From Epiperipatus broadwayi (lineage: Eukaryota; Onychophora; Udeonychophora; Euonychophora; Peripatidae): a stretch of 64,000 bases of DNA. This document shows, in pieces, positions 12,110 to 23,678 of the stretch. The notes below the pieces were generated by a model that worked only from the letters and a program-made list of their open reading frames with translations, was not told the origin of the DNA and ran no database searches. The DNA lies in assembly GCA_028023455.1 (NCBI GenBank), contig JAQFVV010013061.1, positions 129,001 through 193,000 on the forward strand. Reading direction: 5' to 3'. Position 1 is the stretch's first letter. Every line of letters starts with the position of its first letter. The translations under genes were made by a program, and so were the position numbers.

Positions 12110-12629
12110 ATTGGAGTGCTTTTGGTAGAAATAACTTGATACTAAAAGGAAATATGCCTATGTGTTTGAAAAGAATGGTTTTTAACAAATGTGTTTTACC
12201 AGTTTTTACTTATGGATCTGAGACTTGGACACTTAATAGAAGAGCATTACAGAGACTTCAGACCACTCAAAGGAGTATGGAGAGATGTATGTTGGGAGTA
12301 ACAAGAAGAGATCGAAAACGCAATGTATGGGTAAGACAACAAACAGGTGTTACTGACCTTATTGAAAAAATTAAAAGATTGAAATGGAGATGGGCTGGAC
12401 ATATTGTTAGAAGAAATGATAATAGATGGACAATTGAAATTTTAAACTGGATTCCAAGAGATTTTAAAAGACCCAGAAAGAGACCACATGTAAGATGGAT
12501 GGATGAAATAAGAAAATGTGCAGGGGTGTTGTGGAAAAGAGAAGCTAAAGATCGGAGAAGATGGATTAAACTTGGAGAGACCTTCATCCTGCAGTGGATT
12601 GATAATGGTTGATGATGATGATGATATAT
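12109..12629 (+). pseudogene. 5'-truncated RTE-type LINE, C-terminal part of ORF
   Basis: An open frame from about 12109 to the stop at 12612 encodes the end of an RTE-type endonuclease/reverse-transcriptase polyprotein. Visible conserved stretches include GNMPMCLKRMVFNKCVLP, YGSETWTLN, RWAGHIVRR and RPHVRWMDEIRK. It aligns throughout with the larger copy at 27.2-27.73 kb but lacks that copy's stops, so it is younger or better preserved. The endonuclease and palm domains are missing. The first in-frame codon often taken as a start here is TTG (leucine), so no true start exists. After the stop comes GTTGATGATGATGATGAT, the simple-repeat tail typical of RTE elements, then more TA repeat. The copy therefore sits inside a (TA)n array. 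Confidence 0.85.
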
Positions 12630-12784
12630 ATATATATATAATCAATAAAGCAAGTCATATATATCATGATGTTTTATAAAAAGCTTGTATTTACAAAAAT
12701 GCAATATAGAGAGCATACCAATAGCTCAAACAAGCTCTTAATAATTGCGGTAAGAGAAAATATTTAAAATCTCTATCTGGAATA

Positions 12785-12837
12785 TTCTTATCCCCAGACC
12801 GACTGGTTTCGAGCTTATGGCTCACCTCAGTGAAGAA
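12785..12837 (-). ncRNA. Hammerhead-like motif, family B
   Basis: On the minus strand: stem I TTCTT with AAGAA plus CA with TG; core CTGAGGT instead of CTGANGA (A9 replaced by T); stem II GAGC, loop CATAA, GCTC, four pairs with the canonical G-C closing pair; GAA; stem III ACC, loop AGTC, GGT; then C as the cleavage residue. Everything except A9 fits a type I hammerhead. A9 is a core residue, so low or no activity is expected. Confidence 0.6.
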
Positions 12838-12942
12838 CTAAAACATTCAGACACTAGATCTAAAATATCAACTTAAAATCCAGCATTAATATAAGTGCTG
12901 GTTTTGAATTGATATTTTTGATCTAGGGTCTAAATGTTCTAG

Positions 12943-12995
12943 TTCTTCATTGAGGTGAGCCACAAGCTTGAAACCAGTTGGTCTGGGATAAAAAT
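12943..12995 (+). ncRNA. Hammerhead-like motif, family B, opposite arm
   Basis: Mirror copy in the right arm: TTCTTCA, core TTGAGGT (C3 and A9 both altered), stem II GAGC with GCTT, GAA, stem III ACC, AGTT, GGT, then C. More decayed than the left-arm copy. Confidence 0.5.
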
Positions 12996-13081
12996 ATTCC
13001 AGATAGAGATTTTAAATATTTTCTCTTACAGCAAATATTAATAAGAGCTTGTTTGAGCTATTGGTATGCTCTCTATATTGC

Positions 13082-13084
<3 letters not shown>

Positions 13085-13147
<63 letters not shown>
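13085..13147. repeat. (TA)n microsatellite at B1 right border
   Basis: Pure TA array that truncates the right arm of element B1. Confidence 0.95.
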
Positions 13148-13149
<2 letters not shown>

Positions 13150-13318
13150 TAACCCTTGTCCTCGCGTGCAGCTCCACTACACCTCAGGCCAATCACATTG
13201 AGGGCCATAATCTAACCCTTGTAAACATATCAGGCCAATATAACTGCCCCGTTCTTGCATCTCCACCTCCCCCACATAAATACAATATAGTGAAAATCAC
13301 CTGACCGGGTTCTAGCTC
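13148..13318. other. GC-richer patch, unrecognised
   Basis: Contains two copies of CTAACCCTTGT (about 13149 and 13211) and GGCCAAT twice, suggesting an imperfect duplication of about 60 bases. No gene recognised. Confidence 0.4.
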
Positions 13319-16300
13319 TAATAATTAATGAAATATTCAATTAAATGCTTTAATTAGCTCAAGTTTCTTAAAATTAACTTAGGTTCTGTTTTAAACTAAC
13401 TCAAATAAATATTCAGGAATTCATGAGACTAGAAGTGGAAATACAGGTGACAAGGTAGATTACATTGAGACAATATCCCACAGGATACCACCTCAATGGC
13501 ATAAGAACACTATCCCCCCTTATACTACTATTACATATAATAACTACATAGTATTCTTATGACTTCCACAACTTCTAATCACTAAGACTCATTTAACAAT
13601 TAAAGTATTAATCTTTTATCTCTAATAACAATAATAGTGATCATCTAGCTCAAATGAAATAATCTCAGGTTCTTAAATTTATTCGTATGTTAATAACATG
13701 TGGTAGCAAAATATGATAAGGGATTTTATGTCATAATCTACTACTCTGAAATTAGATTAATAATAAAACAATAATAATCACAATCTTCATTACCTAATCC
13801 CACTAGTACAGCTTTTCTTTCATCGCAAATTTATAACTGTAATAAATTAGTTAATAATCTAATATACCCTTTTTTATCTTTAAGTAATAAAATAAATTAA
13901 TAAGTGGCAGTGTTTAGATAATCTGATAAACAAAGCAAGTGGCAACTAATAGCATATAATTTAGCAAAATCTTCTGATAATGGATTGATGACCAGTAACG
14001 CAATGCAATTTTATAATTATTTAATTACAAGAACATCAATAAACATTTAAGATTAAACATACTTCTCTATTTATCTTTTATGCAAACAATCATATACTTA
14101 GTTTAATTGTTGTGAACATACTCTGTGAATTCATGCAATGATGTAGAGAAACAAAACTCAGACACAAGTTTTAATAAACAAATTTTAAAATTTTATTAAC
14201 ATCAATAAAATAAATAAATAAAAACAAACAAATCTATTTACATCTATTTACAAAGGATATCCTCATTTCTTTACTCTATAATAACTGAATTATACACATT
14301 TATATTTCTTTTATCGTTAATTAAACTTATTATGCCTTTTAAAAGTTATTTATTTATTTATCATTAGGTTTATCATATCACTTATTTTAACTATTTGATG
14401 GGTAACACCATTCTTTACCTTTTAGTATTAAAGTTACTGTATTATAAATTATCTATGTGGATAAACATCATTTATAACATCATAATTTTACAATCAATAT
14501 GGTTTTTAAAAGAAAATTACATTTCTTGTAACTTTATATCAGTCACTCCTCATATTATTCAAATATTATTATTACTTTTAACGTTTATTCACCAATGCTC
14601 GTAAACTATAATACGTTTATTCCATAAGCCATACTCATGTATAATACTATAACACGGGTATAATTATCACCTGTTACAGTTTCACATATACTATAATTAT
14701 CGAATGTTATTGTATTTTTTAAATATACAATAAGAAAACGTGAAGTTATATTTAATATTTTTGTATATTTCTATTTGGATATACTTTTATAAAATTATAG
14801 TTCATTTCTTAAAAAAAGAATTAAAATAATTCTCTAACTCCTTCCCTTCTTAGGATATCTGCATCTTTCTTTCAATAATCATAATCTACTCTTCATTAAC
14901 ACTTAACTATTCTTATTCCAAATAATAGCATGACATACATTCTAAAATATCTATTGTTTCCCTTTTAATAGACTTATCACATAACGATGTAGTTGCAAGA
15001 AATACAGATAAAGATAGCGAAAGATGTATAGGATATCGGGAAGATAGATAGATAACTTATCCACAATATACTTCAAAATGTATTGAACAGTGTGAATAGG
15101 TCCGACATTCATTGTCTAATAACCTTGGCGATAAGCATAATGTGGCAGCTATTTACTCAGCTTTACCAAACATCTAATACGACTCACAAGAAATATATAA
15201 AATACCACTGTCCAAAACAACATGTGTACCAGTTGTAGGGCTTTGTTAACTATGCTGATTAACATCTAAAACTACTTATTATTTCATTCCCTGTAGCATC
15301 CTAGTTTTTAATACATCCTCTTGGTTTTCGAATCACCACGTATTACCAAGTCACTACCCAAACTATCTCTCGAGATTTTTACTGTATCCAACATCGATAA
15401 AATACTAACTACTTTTTAAAAAACAATAAACAAAATTCGCTAATATAAAAACATCTCCCTATTCCATAAGAACAATTTGTCTTGCTTTATTACACTGTAG
15501 ATTCAACATCTACGTTTTGTTAAAATAACAATTAAATATTCCAATCAGAAAATTAACAGAAAATATCACATAACCATCGGTTATATTGAACTATATTAAT
15601 AACACATAAAATGATTATCGTATGCATATTTTTAAAAATCTAATCACATCTCAAAGTGTTTTAGAGTGTTGTTTTCAAAAATGCGTTTTACAACAATAAT
15701 AACAATAAAACTTTTGCGCTACATTCATTCGATTCTCAGCTGATCTAAATAAATAAAACATACATTATATATCATTAATAATTATAAATATTACCAAAAA
15801 ACAATCTTTATCTTCCTATCAGAGTTCGTAGTAGGCTTCTTTCTCTTCGAGCATCGCAAATATACAAATTTCTACATACATACAATTTTATTTTAAAATT
15901 CAAAATCAAAACATATTATTTCATATAATGTTATATCACGAATTAATGTATTTTGTTTTCCCTATCGCTATCTAAAACTTAATGTTTAACTTAGATTAGT
16001 AAAGAAAATAATTCAAACCATAATCACATATTTTTCTGATGGTAAATCTTGGTTAGTCCCATAATATTTATTATTTCTTCTTTTATCCAAATGTTCTCCT
16101 TTATGCTTATTAAAGTTTTAAATAAATTAGTTCATTTAATAAACTGTTTAGACAATCTTTAGTTTTAGTGTTTAATTCAAAATTATTAGAAAACATTTTA
16201 TTTAGTTATCTCACGAAGCTTTTTAATGTTCTGGCGAATATTACCTCGGCGCGTTGATGCATCTTTATTTCTAGTTAAACTACAATTATTTAATAATTAT

Positions 16301-18771
16301 GGTACCAATTGCATTTTCCATGGATCCAATATTTTATATTTCTCTTCTGTAAAATATAAACTTCACTTTCATTCATTATTATTTTATAGACACTACTTCC
16401 GATCTTTAACTATTTTTTAGAGTATTTTCTCCAGTCATCTTAAAGAAAGCAATTCAAACTATTTCAATATTAAAATTCCTTTTGTCCATTTATTCTTATA
16501 TGAATAATACTTACTTTTCTTTTCCATTATCTTCATTAACTTTGCGCACAATGTCCTTTCATTGATTTTATACGCACGAAAACAGCTTTCATAGTGATAC
16601 GCTATATAAACTATATCAACGAATAATATTAACATATTTGAAATATTATAAAATTTACAACTTGGTTTTAAGAATCTATCCATTTTCTATTGAAAACTCC
16701 GATTATATTTCGATAGAATCCACTGGCAGATTACTGTAAAGTTTGTGAAACATTATTATGAGAAACTTTTTTAAAATTTTATTTTAAGATTCTCTTCGGA
16801 TGATTTTTGAATTGTCAGTTGGTTTCTTTCAAAGATATTATTAAAATTATAATAAAATTGACTAATAAATTGAAGAAAGAAAAAAAATTTAGAGAGCTTA
16901 AAATTTTACCTCTGCTCTGGAGTCAACACATTTTTGTTCTCCCCGTTTATACAATTAGTTGGCGCGATTTTTTGTTGTCTGCCAAGATCTATCTTTTTAT
17001 TGGTCAATTCCTACTTGGATTGATAAACAATTTTTAAAGTTTTAAAATCATGACGTAATAGACTTAAATATTAACTCATTATTATTTTTAAATCAATTAT
17101 TATCTATTACAATTTAACTATCTTTCAAATAATTTTGAAATAATAATTAATAAAAAATGTATACTACTTATTTTTATTATGATGTGTGACAATTCCATCC
17201 AATTCTATAATATACTATTTTAATATTTTAATTATTAGTATTAATTTAAACCAGTACTTAGACATAGAATATTTCAGACAGTCACGTGGTCATTTCCGGT
17301 GTTTAGTCTATTTTTATCTGTCTGAATAAATTTGCTACTTATATTATATAAAATAATTATATAAAATTTTGAAAAACAATTTAGAAAAATATAGAATTAG
17401 ATACAATTCTCACCATCACAATATTTATTATTAAATATATCATATTAAAAAATTTACTGCTTAATATCATCTATAATTTTAAATACTATATAATATTAAT
17501 TTTAAAATTTTTTTAGTAATTGACCATTTATAACCATCACTGACCTATAGAAAAGGGCACAATATATATATATTGCCCACAAATATTCTTTTGTTTGTGG
17601 TGGTGATAAATGATCAAATCCAATCACAATATATACATGCAAGTATATGTTTGAATTAGGCACTGATATATGCAAATTGATTTACTTATAAAAACGGCCT
17701 TATTATATTATTAAATACTATATAATTACATCACAATGAAGTGATTTATTTATTTTAATCATGAATTATGATTATAATAAACATTCATAAATTTATTTTG
17801 AATTTTATAAAGATAGAGTTATTAAAATTATAATACAAGATATGTGTGAAACAAATAATATCACTATTTAACACTTTACCATGCACAAATCCTATCATTA
17901 TTATATTGTTATTTATACTAATGAAATAAATATATTCAACCACATTTAAGATTTCAAACTTTACTATCCAGCTCATCTAGCTTTATAGTTTTTTTCAATA
18001 TGTCAATAATCATATACTTTCATGATATCAACTTACACTAACTATAGGTATATTTGATATTTAAAAAAAAAAAAAAACTGATACAAATCAAAATAAATTA
18101 TAAAATGAATTCCATAAATTATATTTAAATTGATAGCACACTACTTTGGACTTGTATATGTTAACTGAATATTCAAAGAATGTCTATTGAATAAGAACAA
18201 TAATAAGAAATAATCTGGACATCTGATTGGTTTTACTCTTTTTGATTACATGGATGAAGTGGTGTTTTAAGAATAGTTTCTATCAATCCACATATTAAAT
18301 GCAACCTGAAAGATTAATACAATATTTTCATGATGTATATAAAAATGAAAATTTTTAATAGTTTTGTGAATCTATGATAGAGGTTCATTTTTTATTAAAA
18401 TTATATTCATAGTTTTGTTTTCAATCTGTTATTTAGAAAATGCTTTTGAATGATTATTTTAAAGAATATGCATATCTGCATAATATCAAAATAAAGCAGA
18501 TTCAAATACAAAAACATTTTTATATTGCCTCATTGCTGAAGCTTCTAGCTGGGCATGGTCACATTTGATAAAACTATATAATCTATGACTGCATCATGTA
18601 ATGACATAAATTCACTTATTTCCACTATTTAGTATCAAATAAACACAATTACTGAAATAATGAGCAACATTTAAAATGTCATTTTAGTTCACTTCCACAA
18701 GGGTCAAATCTATTTCAAAAACCTATGAAAATTTAATTTTGAAATTACATGCACAGTAAAAAATATTTCGT
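13319..18771. other. Long AT-rich stretch without recognised features
   Basis: About 5.4 kb of very AT-rich sequence. Open frames are all under 80 codons, low complexity and unlike any family I know. A small hairpin pair occurs at 17555-17602 (GGGC with GCCC around a TA core, then CCACAAA with TTTGTGG). No repeat families or RNA genes recognised. Confidence 0.55.
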
Positions 18772-19245
18772 TGAATATATAAGTATATGAGTGCAGAATT
18801 TCACATGATCCACCACCCTCCACTCTATCTAATAACACCGATACACTTAAACACATATATGTTGAAAAGATAAATAATCACCAATATATGTATTTCATGC
18901 TAAACCAGCAATCATCAGTTGGTCCAGATTATCATCTCCTACACATATATACTATAAGTGCTCAGATATATATTAAGATAGACAATCTTCATACTTTAAT
19001 GACAGGCTTCAATCTACTCCACACTCCAACTCTTCAACCATCCATCCAATTGAAAATCTGATAATGGAATACTCAAAGGCCACCCTGAGGCTGAGATTCT
19101 TGTCACATCCATGTTGACCTAAGGTTAATCTGAACCCTACATGCACAGGACATAATCCATTTAATACATATACAAGGATGGGCAGACATCTCTACAATGT
19201 AATATCTGAAACAGAGTCTGTGCTCATATACCTATATATTACTAT
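18772..19245 (-). mobile_element. Family D ribozyme-bearing element, copy D1
   Basis: Reverse-complement copy, over its whole length of about 470 bases, of D2 at 21550-22023. Terminal inverted repeats are recognisable but decayed (GTATATGAG left, CTCATATAC right). The interior has GGCCACCCTGAGGCTGAG and AATCTGATAATGG-type sequence shared with D2. It carries a well-preserved hammerhead motif. No coding capacity. Confidence 0.85.
18874..18932 (-). ncRNA. Type I hammerhead ribozyme, family D (D1)
   Basis: On the minus strand: outer stem I ATAATC with GATTAT, internal loop TGGA opposite T, inner stem I CCAA with TTGG, canonical core CTGATGA, stem II TGCT with AGCA and loop GGTTT (flanked by an unpaired T on each side), then GAA, stem III ATA with TAT and loop CA, and A as cleavage residue. 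All core residues match. Stem III is only three pairs with a two-base loop, as in the small metazoan hammerheads thought to work as dimers. Confidence 0.82.
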
Positions 19246-21549
19246 ATAATAAGTCTGTGTTTCAGTTATTTGATTGAATAAAAAATGAATATAAGTAATT
19301 ATTTTCTCATCTTAATTCACTAATAATCATTACTAATATTTTAAACTTAATTATTCATCTTTATTTTTGTTTCTGATCAAGTGTTCTTATTACTCATAAT
19401 ACCTAATTATCATAATTCTTTCCATCTTTAGAAAGAAATTTCATATTCATATATTTGTAATTAAGAAAAATATATGATTGAGTGGAAAGTAAATGAAAAT
19501 TAGCATCCATTTAATTTAATTTATAAATAATTCTTATTTATATTTGTAAGTAAATTAATGCTCAGCAAGGCATGTTTCAGTAGCAGAATGGATAGTCTGA
19601 ATGAACTCAAGGTCTATGGAATATGGCCCACTTCTGCCAATTCCAGTGCTTGACCTTTTTATAAACTTTCAGACAATAAAACCATTAGATTAGTAATTTT
19701 TATATTACAAAATTAATCATCATTATTCTTTTTCCATTCTGTCTTCATTTTTTTTTCTTATGACTTTCAGTCACTTATAATGGCTCACCCTAGTGTCAAA
19801 ATGTTTCAAAAAGTGCATAGTAAAAATACTTTTAATTGGTACAGTTAATCTACATTTATCTTCTTAGAAAATAGCTTTATTGTAATAAAATATTACAATG
19901 AAAAACAAGAAAAATTAAGGGCAAATTCAATTAAAGATCTATACATTAAAAAAAAACTATTTAATTAAAAATCAAAACATTTTGAAAGTGAAAGTGTTGC
20001 ATACACATATATTTTTGATGATGGATATTTTAAAACAAAAATAAATCAGTATGCTGAAGTTATTAAAATTGAGAAAGAATTAACATTAAATATTATGTAT
20101 TAAATCATCTCTAATTCTTTAACATTATTGTTTTATAATTTATGATCTTCAACTAGGAGTTCATCAAGGTAAAGTCTGTTTCTATGTGGAGACAATTGGT
20201 TTCTCATAGTAATAAATGCTATTTGCAGTGTAAGACAGTCTGCTACCAATTGACTCTGAAGTAGTACTGATATTATAAAAATGCATAATAAATAATCAAA
20301 TCCTGCTTAAATTAATAAAATATCAAATGCAAGTAACTGTTATCATAACAGAAAAAGATCATATACAGGTCTAATGATAATAAGCTTCTAATGCCATTTT
20401 CCATCTCTTTGTACTAACTCTTATAATGATATTATATAATTTTGCAATCCTTTTTTTAATTATATATATATATATGTATAGCAATTCTGACTCAATCTTT
20501 TCTTTTTATTTGTTTCTTTGTGTGTGCGCGCGCATGTGTGATCATTTATTCATTCCATATCTCTCCATCCTCATTTTTCTTTTCTGGAATTAAAATGGCA
20601 TATTTATTCATAAATGGAAAATATTGATGATGATGATGATCTTATTTCATCCTTTAGTTAAAAATATATAGCATTGACTAATTAATAATTGAACAACTAG
20701 ATTAGCTATGAAGCACCTTCGCGAAAAAAAAAGCCCCAAGCTTCTTTAAAAATTTTACATGACTGAAGCAATTTCGAAATTCATATGTCTTCAAACTTAT
20801 ATATGCACTTTGCATTAATGTACTACTATTACCAATGAAACCTTTATATATATATTGGGTGTGCGTGTGTGTGTGCGTGAACCTTTCTCTGATATTGTTA
20901 TAAAGATTTTAATTAAAAGTAAAATCATATGTTTTTATAAAGTTTTTTCAAAAAAATTTACAACTTGAAAACACAAATATAATAGGAATGCAGCACAGTA
21001 ACCCGTTAATAATAATATCTAAAAAGAATATTAGAGAAATACCCATTGATTTAATTAAATTCATTTCCCTGGAAAAGGTTGAAAAATAATAGTTTTGGTT
21101 GGGTGATAAAATAGATAATTATAAAACATTATTTTCAATTAATTTTATGCTGAGTGAAGTTTTTGTAACAGTCTTTTTTTTAATTATTGCCTAACAATGT
21201 TTTTATCTTTCTTCTGACATACTTAATAGATAAAGGTAAATTTTCATTTTTATGTTTTGAAATAAAAACTTTGATTTTCTTTTTCCTTAGAAAAAAAATA
21301 TCCCCTCTGCGTTGAATTTGTAGGTAATTGTATTTAATTTAACCGTAAAATATTTACAAATTAGTATAAAAAATTTAAAAGGCACATACGACATCTATCA
21401 TGTTTTTTATATTTTTTGATGCATATCATGCAACGACATTTATATGTTGAAAATATACTATGTTAGTGAAATTAATATATACATCCATATATATATATAT
21501 ATCTTTTGTTATAACTGAAAACAGGCTTGTTATATACCTGTGTGTCTAT
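19246..21549. other. AT-rich stretch, no gene recognised
   Basis: TAGCAGAATGGATAG at about 19580 fits a Pol III A box inside a small GC-richer patch (19565-19660), but no good B box follows. (TA)n and GTGTGTG tracts lie at 20460-20535 and 20845-20875, and a (GAT)n run at 20625-20640. No coding sequence recognised. Confidence 0.5.
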
Positions 21550-22023
21550 ATATGTAATATAGGGTATATGAGCACAGACTTATTGAAAATCTGATGATGA
21601 GATGTCTGCCCATCCTTGCACATGTATTAAATGGATTATGTCCTGTACATGTGGGGTTCAGATTGACTTTAGGTCAACATGGGTGTGACAAGAATCTCGG
21701 CCTCAGGGTGGCCTTTGAGCATTCCATCATCAGATTTTCAATTGGATGGATGGTTGAAGAGTTGGAGGGTGTAGTAGATTGGAGCCTGTCCATTAAAGTA
21801 GGAAGATTGTCTATCTTAATATATATCTGAGCACTTATAGTATATATGTGTGGGAGATGATAATCTGGACCAACTGATGATTGCTGGTTTAGCATGAAAT
21901 ACGTATATTGGTGATTATTTATCTTTTCAGCATATATGTGCTTGAGTGTATCAGTGATATTAGATAGAGTGGAGAGTGATGGGTCATCTGAAAGTCTGTG
22001 CTCATATACCCTATATTACATAT
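21550..22023 (+). mobile_element. Family D ribozyme-bearing element, copy D2, with perfect 32-bp terminal inverted repeats
   Basis: Positions 21550-21581 are the exact reverse complement of 21992-22023; the inner part reads GGGTATATGAGCACAGACTT. The interior contains GATGTCTGCCCATCC, GGTTCAGATTGAC and TTGGATGGATGGTTGAAG, then the hammerhead domain at 21860-21918. The whole is a reverse-complement match to D1. Open frames inside (73 and 78 codons on opposite strands) are by-products with no family match. Unaltered terminal repeats suggest this is a young copy. Confidence 0.88.
21860..21918 (+). ncRNA. Type I hammerhead ribozyme, family D (D2), intact core
   Basis: Stem I: ATAATC (21860-21865) with GATTAT (21913-21918), internal loop TGGA opposite T, CCAA (21870-21873) with TTGG (21908-21911). 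Core CTGATGA at 21874-21880. Stem II TGCT, loop GGTTT, AGCA, with T on either side where the 10.1/11.1 pair is expected. GAA at 21896-21898. Stem III ATA, loop CG, TAT (21899-21906). Cleavage residue A at 21907. The internal loop of stem I and the stem II loop are placed as in natural hammerheads that use loop-loop contacts. The non-canonical 10.1/11.1 position is the one weak point. Confidence 0.85.
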
Positions 22024-22589
22024 CTTTTGTTAGTATTTTACTATATATATATATATACGATGCATAAACATTATATTAACAATTTTTTACTTATTTAAAA
22101 AAAAAATTATTATATACAAAAATATAATATATTACAGTGAAATTATCATGTACGTTATGAATGCAATACACAATTTGCGCAAATGGCGTAATTAACACAA
22201 GAAACAAACATGGGTATGAACTCTCCGCTCCAAACAAACAGTAAATGCAATTAATAGATTTTATATATATATAAAATATAGAATGCTTTATTCAGAAATT
22301 TGGTTACAACACGTGATAACAGTTAAACATAGAATATATTACATGATAACCAGGGGAGAAAGTTCAATATTGATATCTTTCTTGACACCGGCCAAAAGGA
22401 CTAACATGAAGCACATCGGCAAGGAACGAGTCCGGAAATTAGTATCTTGTTGATAGGTGACCACGCTTGCATGTTTTATAATGTTCAACGATAGATCTAA
22501 TCCTTTGTCCAAAAAGTATGCATGTTTCAATGAAATAAAGCTGTTTATTATTAATTTTTATTAGCCATTCATTAGACTAGAGATTATTC
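22024..22589. other. AT-rich stretch, no gene recognised
   Basis: TA tracts at about 22041-22056 and 22262-22274. No coding sequence or known repeat recognised. Confidence 0.5.
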
Positions 22590-22656
22590 ATTTAATGAAT
22601 AATATTTCTGAAGTGGTGTAGTGAAAATAACACTACAGAAATATTATTCATTAAAT
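22590..22656. repeat. Perfect 21-bp-arm hairpin
   Basis: 22590-22610 is the exact reverse complement of 22636-22656. The 25-base loop contains a further GTAGTG with CACTAC pairing, so the whole region can fold into one long stem. Confidence 0.9.
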
Positions 22657-23170
22657 AAAGTTCTTGGTTTATATTTAAATTCAGGCTTAAAAAGTATCTC
22701 TATTAGTATGAATTCACTATTACTTTGACTGTATATAGAAGTACAAAATATAAATGAAATATCTGGATTTATCTATGTATGATTCTAGGACTATCACATC
22801 AATATTTTGGTTAGGTCTCACTGGCCATCTACTAAATAATAAATGCAATTCTTAAAAGAAAACAATGTAGAAGAACTGTAAACTAATATATAACATGATT
22901 AAAAGTTCAACTAATAGAAAATGAGAACATAAAAATGTTTAAATAAAAAAATGAAATGGAATAGTAGGATATAAAACAACATCTATTCGGATTAATGTAT
23001 TTTAAAAAAATCTAGATGGAAGATAATTTACCTATAACATCACATTTATTACTATAATTTTGTTCCTTAATGATTATTTTTTGTTTAGATGATATATGTT
23101 TTTAGTGTTATGCCAATGTAGAATACATCCAACACTGTCAGTAATTTCTTTTGTATAAATATTACAGACT

Positions 23171-23433
23171 TTTTAAAACAGGCAAAACTCTCCATACAGA
23201 TCTAGGTGCAGGGCTCTCAGAGCCAAAGCTCCTCACTGACAAAGGCCACAAGCCAGAAACTAGTCTTGGGGATATTAGATGAGAAGGCACTAGATGGGGA
23301 TTTTATGCACAAACCTTCTGGCTTCCATTGATTACTCTGGTTGGCACTGAGTGGCACTACTGTATGGAGAGTCTTGCCTGTTTTAACAACACTTATGTGC
23401 TAACATAAGAAAATAGTGATCATGTGATGTTTT
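23171..23433 (+). mobile_element. Family A ribozyme-derived element, copy A3
   Basis: Starts TTTTTAAAACAGGCAAAACTC and ends ATCATGTGATGTTTT. Flanking ATTACAGACT (left) and ATTACAGTCT (right) give a target-site duplication of about 10 bases with one change. Terminal arms GCAAAACTCTCCATACAG and their complement are present; the left arm is shortened. The centre carries a hammerhead-derived domain. Confidence 0.82.
23221..23280 (+). ncRNA. Hammerhead motif, family A (core mutated)
   Basis: CCAA then CCTCA (stem I), core CTGACAA in place of CTGATGA (G8 changed to A), stem II GGC, loop CACAA, GCC, then GAA, stem III palindrome ACTAGT with no loop, cleavage residue C. Loss of G8, the presumed general base, predicts an inactive copy. 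Confidence 0.65.
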
Positions 23434-23678
23434 ATTACAGTCTCTAATAGTTGTGCTTTTTCTTCCTTGATTTTCTATTATGATGGTTTTGATCATGAAT
23501 TAAGGTTTTGTTTGTGTTTCCATTATTATAAGCTCTAACTAATAAAATATTATTTAAATTATTTATTTATTCTGAAATTTTAACTGTTCTACAAGAGAGA
23601 CTCTTTATTACAGAGCAGATCTGAATTAGGAAATGATTTTATGAAAATTATAATTATCTATCTGTATATGTATTTTTT

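Larger units (their letters stand above)
12654..13084. mobile_element. Family B foldback ribozyme element, copy B1
   Basis: Two inverted arms of roughly 200 bases. The left arm includes ACCAATAGCTCAAACAAGC, GTAAGAGAAAATATTTAAA and AGAACTA; the right arm has the complements in reverse order. A spacer near 12880 joins them. Each arm contains a hammerhead-like domain, one per strand. The left outer end has the family's CAAGTCATATAT; the right arm is cut off by a (TA)n array after TTGCATTTA. No coding capacity. The same family occurs at 44.2 kb. Confidence 0.8.

Noticed and set aside
12136-12138. TTG as a start codon for the 12.1 kb ORF, and GTG at 25476
   Set aside because: Homology with the full RTE copy shows the frame continues upstream; these are internal codons of truncated or interrupted ORFs.
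12267-12645. Minus-strand frames over the RTE copy at 12.3-12.6 kb and over 25.2-27.8 kb
   Set aside because: They are antisense to clearly recognisable RTE coding sequence and have no independent features.
13319-18771. Short frames such as 14395-14604, 16226-16420, 16807-17037 and 17785-17976
   Set aside because: Low-complexity, under 80 codons, no motifs, no splice context and no family match; expected by chance in AT-rich DNA.
21594-21895. 73- and 78-codon frames in element D2
   Set aside because: Overlapping on opposite strands inside a non-coding element and absent from the D1 copy.
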